Below, one piece after another: positions 12,768 through 24,900 of a stretch of 64,000 bases of DNA. Both the position numbers and the translations under genes were made by a program. Origin of the DNA: Larus michahellis. Its lineage: Eukaryota > Chordata > Aves > Charadriiformes > Laridae. Location of the stretch: contig NC_133906.1 in the NCBI RefSeq assembly GCF_964199755.1, positions 2,790,001 through 2,854,000 of the forward strand, read 5' to 3'. The stretch's first letter is position 1, and each line of letters begins with the position of its first letter. A model generated the notes under the pieces. That model searched no databases, was not told the DNA's origin, and worked only from the letters and a program-made list of their open reading frames with translations.

Positions 12768-15700
12768 GACACTCTAACAGTTAAAAGAAAAGATACACGG
12801 CAGAATGACAAACATGGTAAGGAGTACAAAACTGCTTCCATCTGAAAAACAAAGTTAGCGGGCAGAAGTTGAATAGGAAGCGATCACTTGCCGTTTGTCT
12901 TCCCCAACTGTACTGAGCAGGCCAGCTGCCAGAAAGGGGAGACGGACATCGTACAAGAGCTCTGTCGCGTGCCTTTTTGTTCAGCTGCCAAAGCCTTCAT
13001 ATTCTGTCAGACAAGAATTTCAAGGGATGTGTGAGAATCGCGACGGCTAGCTTTCATACGCAATGCCAGCATTTTTTTCAGGAAAAAACATAAGGGGAAA
13101 AAGGAGGAACAAAAAGACTGCTGTACTTGCAGTACTTTCTGCATCCATTACTTCTAAATCATAATTCATTACAGTCTCCACTTCCTTTCCCATCTGCCCT
13201 CCCCACGCTACGATTTCAGAATTAAAATAAATAAAAAAGCACTTAGGCGGCATTTACTAACATCTGACTACGGCAATCCAGCCATGTTGCTTGCCAGCCT
13301 CTAGGGTGGTGCATTTTTACAACAGCCCCTCTCACCTTTTTACATCTCTCTCATTTTTCAAACTGCTTTGAGCATTGTGGGTTCGGGTTGTTAACTCAGC
13401 TCCCTCACGGACAGCACTGCTTTTCATTCGGTTGGGCAGGGGCTGGTACCAATTGGTCCCATACCTGGTAACAGCCTTAAGCTACTGGCGAGCTATTAAT
13501 AATACGCAAGCAATCATTTTAATTGCAACCGGGCGCCTAGAATGTAGGAGCTGGACGAAGAGTTCCTTCCATCTAAGATATTATTGTCCCATTGTGCATT
13601 TTGGAGTTTAGCTCTCATTAAAAGTAATAGAGGGAAATAGTCTGTGGCAAACTGAACGTGTTTGTTTTCACAGTTCACCTCCTGCTCCTCTACGCTAAAA
13701 CACACTCTCACTCGGTGACAAGACCACAGCTGTTGCCATCTTTTACTTACCTGCTGAGTGCAATATTTAGCTTGAGGGACGCTGAAGTTTTCTGTTTGTT
13801 AGTTATCAGGTCAATAACTCTCACCTTATCACTTCAGTTTCCATTCTGTTGATAAAACCTGTCAGCCTTCCTTGAGTGGTTCCTGGCCCTCAGAAGAAAT
13901 CACATTAAATTGGCACAACCAAGTAAATCTGTAAGGGATGTGCTCCTGACTTACCGAAGGGAAGGGGGGAGGGCTTGAGTCTCTCTCCCTGTTCCTCCTT
14001 GCATGGCTCCAATGTCCAAGGGCCTAGAGCTGTGCTGAAATCCTCCCTACGGATTCAGCAGTTCAAGTCAGCTCAGGTCTTTGAATATGGCCCAGAGGAG
14101 ATGTCTGTGGAGCCGAAATTGATATGTTTAAGTGCAAGAGACAATAATCAGTTCTTCAAGTATAAGCTAAAAATACCCAGAAGAAAGTGGAATTCATAAT
14201 GGAGATTTTAAAGATCTGTGACATACCAGAGCCTGCACAAGGCTTTTAATGAGAGAGAAGCCAATTTAATTGGTCAGTGCCAGCAGATGCTTTGCTGGGT
14301 GAGTGGGCTCCAACGTCTCACATTCCCGCTTAATGCCAGGAGCGTCACCGCTGAGCTTGACATGGCTGCCACAAAGCCATGTCAGAGGAGCGCATCGTCA
14401 GCGGCGGGAAGAACCTTCATAATCAGCGTCCCCGCGTTGTCAGATCACAGAGCCCAGCCACGAGGAGAAGGCACTAAAAAGAGGAGGCAAAACTGTCAAA
14501 GGAGCATTTCTAAAGGTAATTGCATGACTGACCGTCTCCGGTTGTCATTTGCTTAACTGTTACACCAGGCACGAAGCTGCAACAGCCCGTTCAGTTTTAA
14601 AGTCCGTTAACGCCGCGTTAACGGGGAGTTGCCGAGTACCAGGGTTAAAATCTGCAGGCCTCCCCTGTGAAAACACTTCTGGAGTCTATGTCACCGTTCA
14701 TAGGAAACCCAGAAATAACTTCCGCGGACCATTCAATTATAGGCAATCACCACACAGCGCTCCTTCTACTTGTGGCATGGCTCATCAATCAGGTTTTCTG
14801 TCATCATGTCTCTTCTCATAGCAGTCACCAGAAGGCTCTGAGCTCCCTCCGAATTCATGTGACATTTACTGTCAGGGGCTGTCAACACCAGGAGATTCTC
14901 CCAGGGCCTCCGAGTTCATCACAAAGCAACGAGATATATCCCCAAAAACGCGCTCCCAGTTCCAGCTCTGGATTACAATGACAGACTGAGGGGCTTTGCA
15001 GCAGTCAGGGAAGAGCGAAACGGCAGCATGAGCTACAGCTTATGCCCAAACACCTTCCCTTTCTTATTTTTCTTGTTAGAAAAATACAACCGCGTTAAGA
15101 GAAGTTTTTAGGCCTGTGATTAATTAAGGCTTCCTCAAAAATGCCCCTTACAAATTTACTAAGAGAAAGATGAGATTGTTTACTTTGAAATTTAGCCTTC
15201 CCATCTCCAGCATTGATCCTGCATTCAATGTCTGTTTAACAATACAGCGACCTAGTGGAAAAAATTTATAAAACTTAATAAATTGCAGCTGGCAGTATTG
15301 ACAGAGTGTGTATATGCACATTTGTTTGTGTATGAACATATTATAAGAAATCTAATAAAGTAAACCAAACACCTTTTCTTTGTCTCTGAGCTGTGAAACT
15401 GGATCATCTGTAATTACAGCGTTTCAAGTATACTTGGTCAAAGTCACACGGTGGGATTTTTTAGCCATAAATTTCTGGCTTTAGGAAAAAAAAACCGCCC
15501 TGTTGTGTACCAAAGCTTACATGTTTCACTAAGTTACTCTGCTCAAGATGTAGAAAAATGCAGATGGAAATCTAACTTATCAGAAGACAACTATGAGACA
15601 AGAGGAAACGGCTCCAGCACCCAGGGAATATAGTTCCAGTGGCAAATGTGCCCCAAAGAAATAATCAAGAACTCGGAGATACGCTGATTTTTGTCTGGAC

Positions 15701-15875
15701 TTTAACGGGGGACTGGCATTAATGAGTGCTTAAACCAGTGAATGGAAGAGTGCTTTCAATTACAAGATTTTTTAAAGATTTCAGAAGGTATATAACCTCC
15801 AAAAACGTCAATGTTTGTTTTCAACTTGCTTTCTACAACCAGTCTGATTTCCTCTTTCCACCAAAATAGATATAT

Positions 15876-15923
15876 TTCCTAAGGAACACAGTATTTATTT
15901 CCCTAAGGAACAAAGTATTTATT
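15876..15923. repeat. Two-copy 24-bp tandem duplication
   Basis: Unit of the form TTCCTAAGGAACACAGTATTTATT is repeated directly with two or three differences, followed by the start of a third copy (TTCCTAAAA). Confidence 0.85.
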
Positions 15924-16054
15924 TTCCTAAAATTATTGTGTGATAACAGAGTTTTCTCAGCTGCTTCTTGTATGCTCTGTGTGCTGGCCCACTGATCACC
16001 GTCATCTTTTTTCATTTTCCATCCCATTCGTAGTTCATTTACCCGATCCATTCC

Positions 16055-16330
16055 TCACCAGTTTGGTAAGATGACAGTATGGGATACCATGTTAAAAGCC
16101 TTGCTAAAGTCCAGGTAAACAACACCCGCTGCTCTCCCCTTGTTCTCTGAGCCAGTCCCATGGCAGAAGGCAATCAGGTTGGTCAGGCATGATTGCCCGT
16201 GTCCCGTCCACGCTGGCTGTTCCCAACCACCTTCTCGTCCTCCACGTGGTTAAAACAAAGTTTCCGGGAGAAGGTGTGCCATCGCCTCCCAGAGACCCAG
16301 GCTAAATAGAGTGTTTTAGAGTTGCCCAAC
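16055..16330 (-). repeat. CR1 LINE reverse-transcriptase fragment
   Basis: The reverse complement of about 16085-16130 reads VVYLDFSKAFNMVSH, the RT motif around the catalytic-domain F-KAFD box of CR1 (family usually DFSKAFDTVSH; the D is N here). The flanking sequence (CCATGGCAGAAGGCAATCAGGTTGGTCAGGCATGA and so on) is also typical of the CR1 body on the opposite strand. Inactive fragment. Confidence 0.8.
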
Positions 16331-18299
16331 CCTTCTTCTTACCCTTCTTGAACGTGTGTGATGTTTGCCCTTTTTCAGTCATCAGAATCCTCTCTGCATT
16401 ACTGTGACCTTTCAAAGTGGCCCTGCAACAACGGTCACTTCCCTCAGCACCCTTGGGTGCATGGAACAAAATCCCACCACCAACAGTCAGAAAAGCTGGA
16501 GGAAGACACCCTGCACTTGCAGCAATTCCTCATGGCTTATCGCCTCTTCCTTCTCAACGTCCTTTCCGCTCTCAGACTGCAAGCTGCAAGGACGCGAACT
16601 AGCTGAGCTGGGAAGACACAAGAAGCAGAACACACTGTCCTCCCGCCTGCATAGCTCGAGTCACTTCTCTCTGCGACATTTACTCCTTCAGCCGCGTTAC
16701 TCCATGCCAGCCCACATCTCCGATCTTCGCTATCTCAGCTTTGTTCTTGCTTCAGACGGTCCCCTTCCTCGTCTCTCAGATCCCCCTCCTGTCTCATCTT
16801 CATTTTCCTTCTCTAGAGGAAAAGACACAAACACACAGCAATGGCACAACGGACATTGTTCAGCTCCTGTGGTATCCCCACGATATGAATCAAATGAATT
16901 TAGCTCTGCTGTTGACTTGCCAGTTGCAGAAAAGACAGAGAGTCTCGCACACCAAATGGCTGGGGACTTGAAAGGAAACTAGGACTAACGGCATTAAAAA
17001 TAGAGCGATTACCCAATGAGATCTTGGGTGAACCAATACCAACAAATGCAGTTTAAGTTTTTTGAGCATTAATTACTGATATCAACTTGATGAGCGAGAA
17101 AATTAAGGCAAGATTATAGAGTGGAGATGCTGATCTTTCTATTTTCCATGTAATTTTCATCCCAAAACAAACTGTAGTAGCTGAGGAAACACCAGTCTAC
17201 TAACACGAGACAATTACAGACACATTTACTAAAACAGACAACTAAATGGCTTCGTAATTAAGGTATTAAGCCAAATCTGGGGTGAAAAGGATAAAGGATT
17301 TGTGTCCCAGATGACACTACAAAAAAATAAAAGCTATGGAAAACCAGAAAAAATTCGGTAGTTTAAAGCAAGCGTTTAAGCTGATGAAAGAGAGCGATTA
17401 CATATCTCCTGGAAAGCCACACTTGGAGCTAAACTTGCCGCCAGCCAAGCATAAAACACGGATAATACTGAACAAGAACTACGAGTTCATAACAGGAATT
17501 ACCAGCAAACAGAAAACCATATTCTGGAAAAGGAGACAAACTGTCAGAATGACCAAGAATTTCTGTGTCTATGGAACGAAGAAATAAACACCAAAGTACG
17601 CTGTTCAGCTGGAACGAGAACAGGGCAGCAATACTCATACTTCTGAAGGAAGTCACTAGGGTAAGAAGAATATAAAGCATATCTTTTTCTCACACTGGCA
17701 TGCCACGCTTTCGGTTGGGAACTCTGCCATCTCCTGTTGCAACACGGTTGAAACAAACACACAGGCGTACAGCAGACACAAGCCAAGGCAGGGCCTCTGC
17801 GAGCACCATCAATCACACCACCGCGCTGACTCCCGACAAGGCGCGGATGCAGGTTCACACACAACCCAAACTGTAACCGCATCTTAACGCGTTTCTTACA
17901 CATTTCCATTCACAAATGTTTCGCATATATACCCATTTCCCAAGTATAATTAATCCCATCACTGGTTACAGGAAGATGAACCGGCTGAGTTTGCGATCAC
18001 ACCTGAAATTACTTTTTTTTGTTGTAAGTAAAGTACTTTGCAGTACTATGCAAATAGCGGTATGCTATTTTTTCCTGTCTAACCCATTGCAGGGCACTCA
18101 AATGTCCACCCGCACTGCTGTTGCAGGTCATTCCGACTCAGGAAAAGGCACCATTTATTAGGTTTATTAGGTAATCGCAAGCTCGGGTACATTTCAGCAC
18201 TTCCCACCACTAATTTGGTCCCTACGCTGTAAGCCCTCATCCCCAGGGCTCATCTCTGGGCTCAGGGACCCTCACAAAATCCCCAGACAAGCAGCACAA
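16331..18299. other. Intergenic, no supported gene
   Basis: Overlapping open frames at 16358-16982 (up to 205 codons, + strand) have no recognisable family and serine/proline-rich low-complexity content. The rest is AT-rich with no signal. GC content rises sharply after 18230 into the DELE1 promoter. Confidence 0.45.
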
Positions 18300-18748
18300 C
18301 CGCCTACCCCCACCTGCTTGTGCTTTCCCGGGGGGATTCATCCCCCCCGAGTTGCAGGGCATCGCCACGGACCCTCCCCGGGACACCCAGACCTACAGGG
18401 GACCCCCCTCCGGGCCTTCAGGGAAGCCCCTCGGCACCCGCTGGGCCCACAGGGGACCCTGACCCACAAGGGGACCCCGGGGCCTGGTGGGGCCCCCTCA
18501 GCCCCACAGCCCGGCCCTTCCCGCGCTCCGCCGGGCGCCGCTCTAGCTCCTCTCTATGGTATGGCGCCGCTCTATCCCCCCTCGCCTCAGGGGCTGGGGC
18601 CGCCCGAAGCCGCCCCCCGGCGCTTTGCCCGTGCGGGCTCCCCTCTCCCCCTCGCCCGGTGTTGGTGCCGCCGCCGCCGTCCCGCGGAAAGCCCGTCGGG
18701 ACCCGCCGCTCCCTCGGCCTCTCCCCCTTCTCTATGGCCCAGGCCGCC

Positions 18749-18761
18749 GTCGCCGGGCAAC
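18749..18761 (+). promoter_or_regulatory. Candidate RFX X-box
   Basis: GTCGCC-G-GGCAAC fits the X-box consensus GTNRCC-N(0-3)-RGYAAC exactly. It lies 29 bases before the DELE1 ATG within the CpG island, so it is either core promoter or 5' UTR. Binding is inferred from the motif alone. Confidence 0.4.
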
Positions 18762-18789
18762 GCGCCCTCTCTACGGTGCGGCGGGCGGG

Positions 18790-18908
18790 ATGTGGCGGCT
18801 GCTGCTGGGCCGCGGCCTGGGCCGCTGCTGGCCGCCCCCCGCCCGCCCCGCCTGCGCCGCCGGCCCCGCCACCCCGCCGAACGACAGCCGCGGGCCCAGC
18901 CCGGAGCG
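18790..18908 (+). CDS. DELE1: DELE1 coding exon 1
   Basis: The ATG opens MWRLLLGRGLGRCWPPP, closely matching the human start MWRLPGLLGRALP. Donor CCGGAGCG|GTGAGT, phase 2. It encodes the Arg-rich, acid-free mitochondrial targeting segment. An upstream in-frame ATG at 18556 would add about 78 low-complexity residues and is not preferred. Confidence 0.9.
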
Positions 18909-21900
18909 GTGAGTGCGGCCCGGTCCGCAGCGAGAGCCGGGGGGGACGCGCTGCCCTCAGGGCACTGCTTGAAGGGGGAATGGGGTTGGGGGGGGGGGGC
19001 GGTGTCTGAGGGCTGATTTCTGGCTTCACGGTGTCGGTGTTTTCTGGTCGTTTTAGAGCGCCGGGTTCTCAGAATGGACAAGGAGGAGGAAGGCAGCAGC
19101 CCCTGCCCGGCCTCGTGCCCCGCTACTCGGTGCTGGAGGCAGTCACCTGGGTGAGGAGCAGCCTGGTGGCCCTGCCCGTGAGGGGTGTCACCAGAAGACC
19201 TTTTGGGGGGGGGGGGGGTGAAAGGGGATGGGAGCTGTGGGCGCTGCGAGACGCCCCGTGGTGGGAAAGCTCCCCAAAATGGAGCTGTGGACATGCGGCC
19301 ACATGGAAGCGTGACAGAAAGAGGGAACGGGGCTGTTGTCTGAGACTTATGTCTGTTTTTTCTTCAGGGAGCGCTCGGTGCGCTGCTTCTGCAGCTGGTC
19401 AGACAGGTCTCGTGGCTGAGATCGCTGCCGGACGCCAGGAGAGAGCACAGGTCTCTCTGGCTCTCTTCATTGCCCTCTCAGCAGACAGGTTAGCAGCTCT
19501 GGCTTGTGAGAAGGGGTTGCGGGAGGGCCCGGCTGTCGGACAGGATTTCTGCCACGTGATATGTTAACTAAGTCTGGAATAGAGCTGTTGTGAGAAGTCG
19601 ACAAGCAGCTTTCAAGCTCTCTGGGGAGAGTGAGGGCTGGTATCTGTCAGGGGAATCTCGTTTCTTAACAATTCGGTGCAATCCCACTTTGCATCCCACA
19701 TGCCCATACCTTTGTTTTCCATTCTGGACTCTGCTCCCTGAACTTTCCTCCTGCTTGGCTTTGTGGTCAGAGCAGAAGGACGCTGGGTAGATATACGGTA
19801 TGGTGGTGTCTCCTAAAGCAGACACTGCATGGCTAACGGGAACTCTTTTGTGCTCTATATTTCAGGGGTGACTGAAGCCTCAACCAGCTGTCCCAGTGCG
19901 CAGCTGGGGTCCCACTTCCAGCAGGAAGCAAGTCCAGAGGTCGTATCAGAGAACTCATCCTCAGGTATCCCCTCAGGGCAAGGAGAGAGCCAGCCCTGGG
20001 CAGAAGTGGGTATGTGTTATGTGCCGCAGGGCAGGATACTTGTGGCAGGAGGACTTCTCAGTCTGAGGTTCCCCAAGGCAAAGCTCGGAGCCAAGAATTG
20101 TATTTATTGACGCTTGAGGAGGTAGGTTAGAGTGGAAAGACAGAACTTCAGAGAGATCAGTCAGGAGTCCAGAGACAGGAGGAAAAAGCTCCTGAAGGCA
20201 AGGAGGAGCCTGCACTGTAACTGTGCAGGTGACATGGGCTTTACCAATACTGGTCTGCTTTAGCGACGTAATTACAGTATCCAGTTTCTGTTCTTTTATT
20301 GTGGACAGATATGTGCAGTCAGCAGGATTCAGGTGAATAGTGTACCAGTGATCCGGGAGACTTGTGTACCTGGTGTGAAACTAAAGGAATTATTTTCTTC
20401 CAGGAAGGTGAGGATGTATTTCCAACCGCTTACGCTGTAGATAAGACAGTGGAAGGAGGTATCAAAGACATTCTCATTAAAATGAGGTTTGTAAAAATAG
20501 GAAGATATACTTCAAAAAAATTGAAGTCTCTTCCAGGAAAGCATGACTTAACACGGTAAATTTAAAGTCGTATCAAGGAAGATCAGATGAGGCCTCCAAT
20601 AGGGCTGCTCACTAGATGTATAAACACTAATAATGGCTTCAGGAAAACTGTTAGAAGTAGGAAGCCTGCTGGAGCAGGTAGAAGGGGGGACAGCATATGA
20701 TCCTGGTGTAGAAGAGGCACATAAAAAAGCCAGCCCACAAATGTTGATGAGATGATGTAAGGTGTTTCAGAAGAAGTCAGAGGGGTTTCCCCTCTTTGCT
20801 TTCTTCCAGATTTTTGGCTTTCTTCTGTGCTGATTTAAGCTACTGCCCATCACTGCTTATCAAACCCATCTCCTGCCAGAGGTTACCATTCCCATCAGTT
20901 GGCAAATGGAGCATTTTGTTTCCATGTCTCCTAATTAGCTCCAGGAAAACAGCCAGGTTAATTTACCTAAACTGCCAATTAGACTGTTTAACCCATCTGC
21001 TTTTGCCTGGAGCATATTAACAAGCACTAGAACACACTGCCTGGCTGGCAGATTACTGGACATGGACCTCTGGGAGAAGTGGTGGGGAATAAGTGGAGAC
21101 AGCGATGCCTTCAGTTGGCACTGCTGAACATTCGGGGAGTGAACGTGTGTCTGACAAACAGTTTCCAAACTGAGAGTCAATAGGAAGAGCTTTTAGGCAA
21201 ACTTGATAAATTGAACAGTGGCAAGTCGTAAGGCCACGTGCTCTTTGTTCAGATGTTCTTCAGAAGCTATGAAATTGCCAAGCCTCTAATGATGATATGT
21301 GTTCCAGTGCTCACATCCACTGTATGACCAGAAGGATGAACACTGACAAATTGGACACTGGCTTTTAAAAAGGCGGGGGGGGGATAGGGGAGGGGTAGTT
21401 TGAGCCACAGAACTGCAAAAAAGGTAATTCTAAGTTGATAGAAACTGTGTTCTAGAATAGAGATGTTAGATACCTGGATGATTGTGCTATATCAAAGAAT
21501 CAAAGGTCTTGGAAGGATTTAGGAAGCCATTTCTCAGGCCAGCTTGCTCCATTGCAGAGATTTAAGAGAGTTGTAAATCTATTAAGAGTTCTTTGGAGAA
21601 GTCAACAGGCTGGTGGAGGAAGATTATCCAGCTTTTAGCTTTCAGAAAATCTTTCAGCCAGAACCTAAAACAAAGCTGTCTGGAGAAATAAAGCTGATGT
21701 GAGGGAAGACAGAGGGGCTACTCTTGGGCTAGTAACTCCTTAAAGTACAAGAAATAGTTTTCACACTGGAGAGCATTTGCTGGTGGATTCCCCTAAGTCC
21801 TTTGTTGAAACCTGTTCTGTTCAGTACAGTCAGCGGTGATTTGGAAAAAAGAGGTGACGAGTCGGGTGACAGAAGAAGCAAATGGTACAAAATTATTCAG

Positions 21901-24900
21901 GACAGTTAAATGTGAAAGTCACAGCAAAAGATTACACCAGAACTAAAACCAGGGTAATCCCAAGGCAGGTTAAATTACTATACGCAGGGGATTGTAACTG
22001 TAAATACACATACAGAATGAGGAGTGTCAAATTAATAGTTATATTGCAGAGGGAACATTTGAAGTCACCGTGGGTATGTTTTTGATAAGGTTAAGTCAGT
22101 GCTGAGCAGCAGTGAGGCCAATTAAATGTTAATTATTGTAAAGGAAGGAACTGAGGACAAGACAGTATCGTAGGTTTGTGTAAGTCTACGACGCAGCCAC
22201 ATCTTGAACTCTTAAGGAAAAGACACTCTGGCATAAAAACTGTAACAAAAATGGCATAGAAAAGGAGGACAAGGAGACAATTGCATACAAATAGAGAATG
22301 ACTCTTCAGCTTAAGAAAAGAAGTGGCAGCGGGTGTGCTAATGCCCTGTGAAACTAAAAGTGTTGAGGGAAGGTGGATAGGGACAATATTTTTCATAATA
22401 CACATATAATAAGCAGCACAGAATTGGTCAGGTAACGGGTTTGCAAAAAGGCCAAAGGCAGTACAAGTTTGGCCAGTGCACAGGTAAATCGTGGAACTCG
22501 TTGCTGCGGGCCAGAACTATAAATGGGTTCCAAGAAGTGATTAGGAAAAACTGCACATTGAAATTAAACTTAATTGGTCCAGCCAAAACCTCCTGCTCAG
22601 AAGATCACAGAACAGCTGATTGCTGGAAAGTTCTGTCAGGAAAAGCGTGACTTTATAATCCTTATTCCTTACACTTTCTGCCCAAGCATCTGCAACTCTC
22701 AGTTGTCAGAGATAATATATGTCAGAAATAATTTGATTTTGCTCAACACGTAAGTCCTCAGGTTACATTCTTACATTATGCTCTACAGCCATTTTGTGGG
22801 AATTTATTGAGAAAAGTCAGGGTGAAGAGATTCAGGAATTTTCACTGAGGGCTCTGAAAAAATGCGTACTTTTGTAACGTGAGAAGTCCTGTGAATCTTT
22901 CTGTGGAAAACAGGAAGCTTGGCGATACCTTTCTCACAGAGTATGTTTTACTTCCTACAGAAAAAGCTGCCTAAGATTTAGGATTTTATCTTTTTTTTTC
23001 TGGTGTTTAGCTACCGAAAGGCAATGAGTCTCACTAAACCAGAATGCAGCAAGAAGCTGGGGAGAGCAGAAGGAAGGGAAGGACAGACGCCTGGCAGATG
23101 ATGCAGGGGAATCTGGTAGCAAAGTCTTGCCATTAGAGAACAGACCTCCAGAACTCAGAGCGGAGCAGAATGTACCTTTCACTTCTCCGGTTTGCTGCTG
23201 CCAGCAATGGCAAAGGACTTTATAGAGAGAATTCCGTGTCCTCACCCTTTCTTTCAGTTTCAGTTAATTTCCAGATTTGCTTGTGCTGGTCTCGGTGTAC
23301 AGTGACAATCTGCTATTGCTGTCAGCTGCTTCGTTACCTCAAGTTGCAAAGATCTTTGCGATGGATCCAAACATCCCAGCTTTGCAGATGAGCCGTTCCA
23401 GATTTAACATAACACAATATGATAGAATCTATTACTTTTAGTGTGTTTGTAAAAAAAAAAAAAAAAAAAAAAAACCACACAAAAAAACTTGAGGAAATTC
23501 ATTTAAAAGTTGCTATAAATAGCATTCTGGATATTACTATCAGCAAGTCTTCAGCTGCACGATCGCATCTTATTTTTTTCATGCAATTCGTGCTTCGCTC
23601 GAAGCTTTTTTTGCCGAAAGTTAAAGGCACATATTGAACGAGCGGGTGATTACAGCCAGTCTCAGTGTTATAGCAGCTGAATGCTGCCCTGGGGAGTTGT
23701 ATTTTACCCCTGGCAGAACTGTAAAATTCGTTATTTCAATTCGGAGATTACAGACATTTCGAAAGCGTGTTTTCATTTCAAAGCACAATGAAACCAATTG
23801 GAAACACTAAAATTTTCCATGAGGCAGAAATCCTGGATTTTGTCCAGCTCTTGTTGTGAATTCATTCTTGTGAAGCTTTTGGATGTTTTGGGATGAGCAA
23901 TCTAGACTGTCTATGAGAAGATTATTAATTCCTTGTTTGGAGCTAGCTTTGAGCAACATTTGATTAGTACAGGATGAACAGTGGGAAAATACAAAATATT
24001 TATTAGCTGCTGAATATCTGAGCGTTGGGCATCCAGTACACTGAAAGCTGCAAGATTGCATGGAATAAAGGATGAATAGTCACGTTACATCGTAGCACGT
24101 GTTTGGAGAAGTAGAAATGAAGTTGCACAGAAAATTGCAACCGTGGTGTTCCCAGCTTTTGCGTGCGTTGAACACACAACCTCAAGAATAATTTAACGTG
24201 GTTTTGTGTCTTCAATATAGCGATGAATTTGTTCAAAGCCTAGTTTCCTATGGAGTTCTGCTGAAGCTTGACCATTCTTTGGGAAGTAAGAAACAAACAA
24301 TTGGGGTGCACTTGTATGAACTAACATCAGGTTGAAGGTTAATCTAGGCTGGTCGTCTCGTTCTTCTGAATTGGGATGGGATTCTTTGCTGCCCGGGGGT
24401 GCTTTTATTTCTCCATTTACTGCTGAAGGAGCCTAGGTGATGTGTTTAGATTGTGTGCCTGGTGCTGAGGCATCTGCTCTGAAACCGGCGAGTCTTCAAA
24501 GTCAGGACAGCCGTGAAGAGATTTGGTTTGAGGCTTGCCCAGCCTCAAAGGTGAGTTCCGAGAGAATTCATTAATCTAGTCCTTCAGGAGACGGGGCTGG
24601 GTGTCGGGATCGGTGCATCCCTCTTTTTTCCTTCCAGGTGACCTTATGCTCTTCGGGAGCGGTAACTCTAATCTAGGGAGATTGCAGGGATTTGGGTGAA
24701 GACAGGTTTCCAGTGGGAGAGAGGCAGGCGACAGTTTTGCAGCCTGATAAAATTCAGAATTAATTTCTGTTTATTTTTCGTGGGGTAGTAGTTTGTCCAA
24801 ATTACAGCATGTTTTCTCAGTAAATGACGAATCGCTGATTTAGGAGTAGATGTCTCTGCCAAATGTAAAGTTTCCTGAAAGCGTGAGCGTACTAATGTTG

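Larger units (their letters stand above)
12601..16054. other. Intergenic, no supported gene
   Basis: AT-rich unique sequence. Contains a 25-base poly-A run (12743-12767) and a short tandem duplication near 15876. No exon, RNA gene or promoter was recognised; the open frames here are short and lack family resemblance. Confidence 0.45.
18300..19050 (+). promoter_or_regulatory. CpG island / DELE1 promoter
   Basis: Very GC-rich and CpG-rich sequence spanning the first DELE1 exon, while the flanks are AT-rich. It has no TATA box near the expected position, as is usual for a housekeeping promoter. A sequence matching the RFX X-box consensus lies at 18749-18761, just upstream of the ATG. No convincing head-to-head partner gene is visible on the - strand. 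Confidence 0.75.

Noticed and set aside
16358-16982. 205-codon + strand frame upstream of DELE1
   Set aside because: Ser/His-rich, no family resemblance and no promoter. It begins just after a CR1 fragment and looks like chance.
18418-19029. Long frames on both strands of the CpG island (about 200-235 codons)
   Set aside because: Pro/Ala/Arg/Gly-rich translations without any domain; stop codons are rare in such GC-rich DNA. Only the DELE1 exon starting at 18790 has family support.
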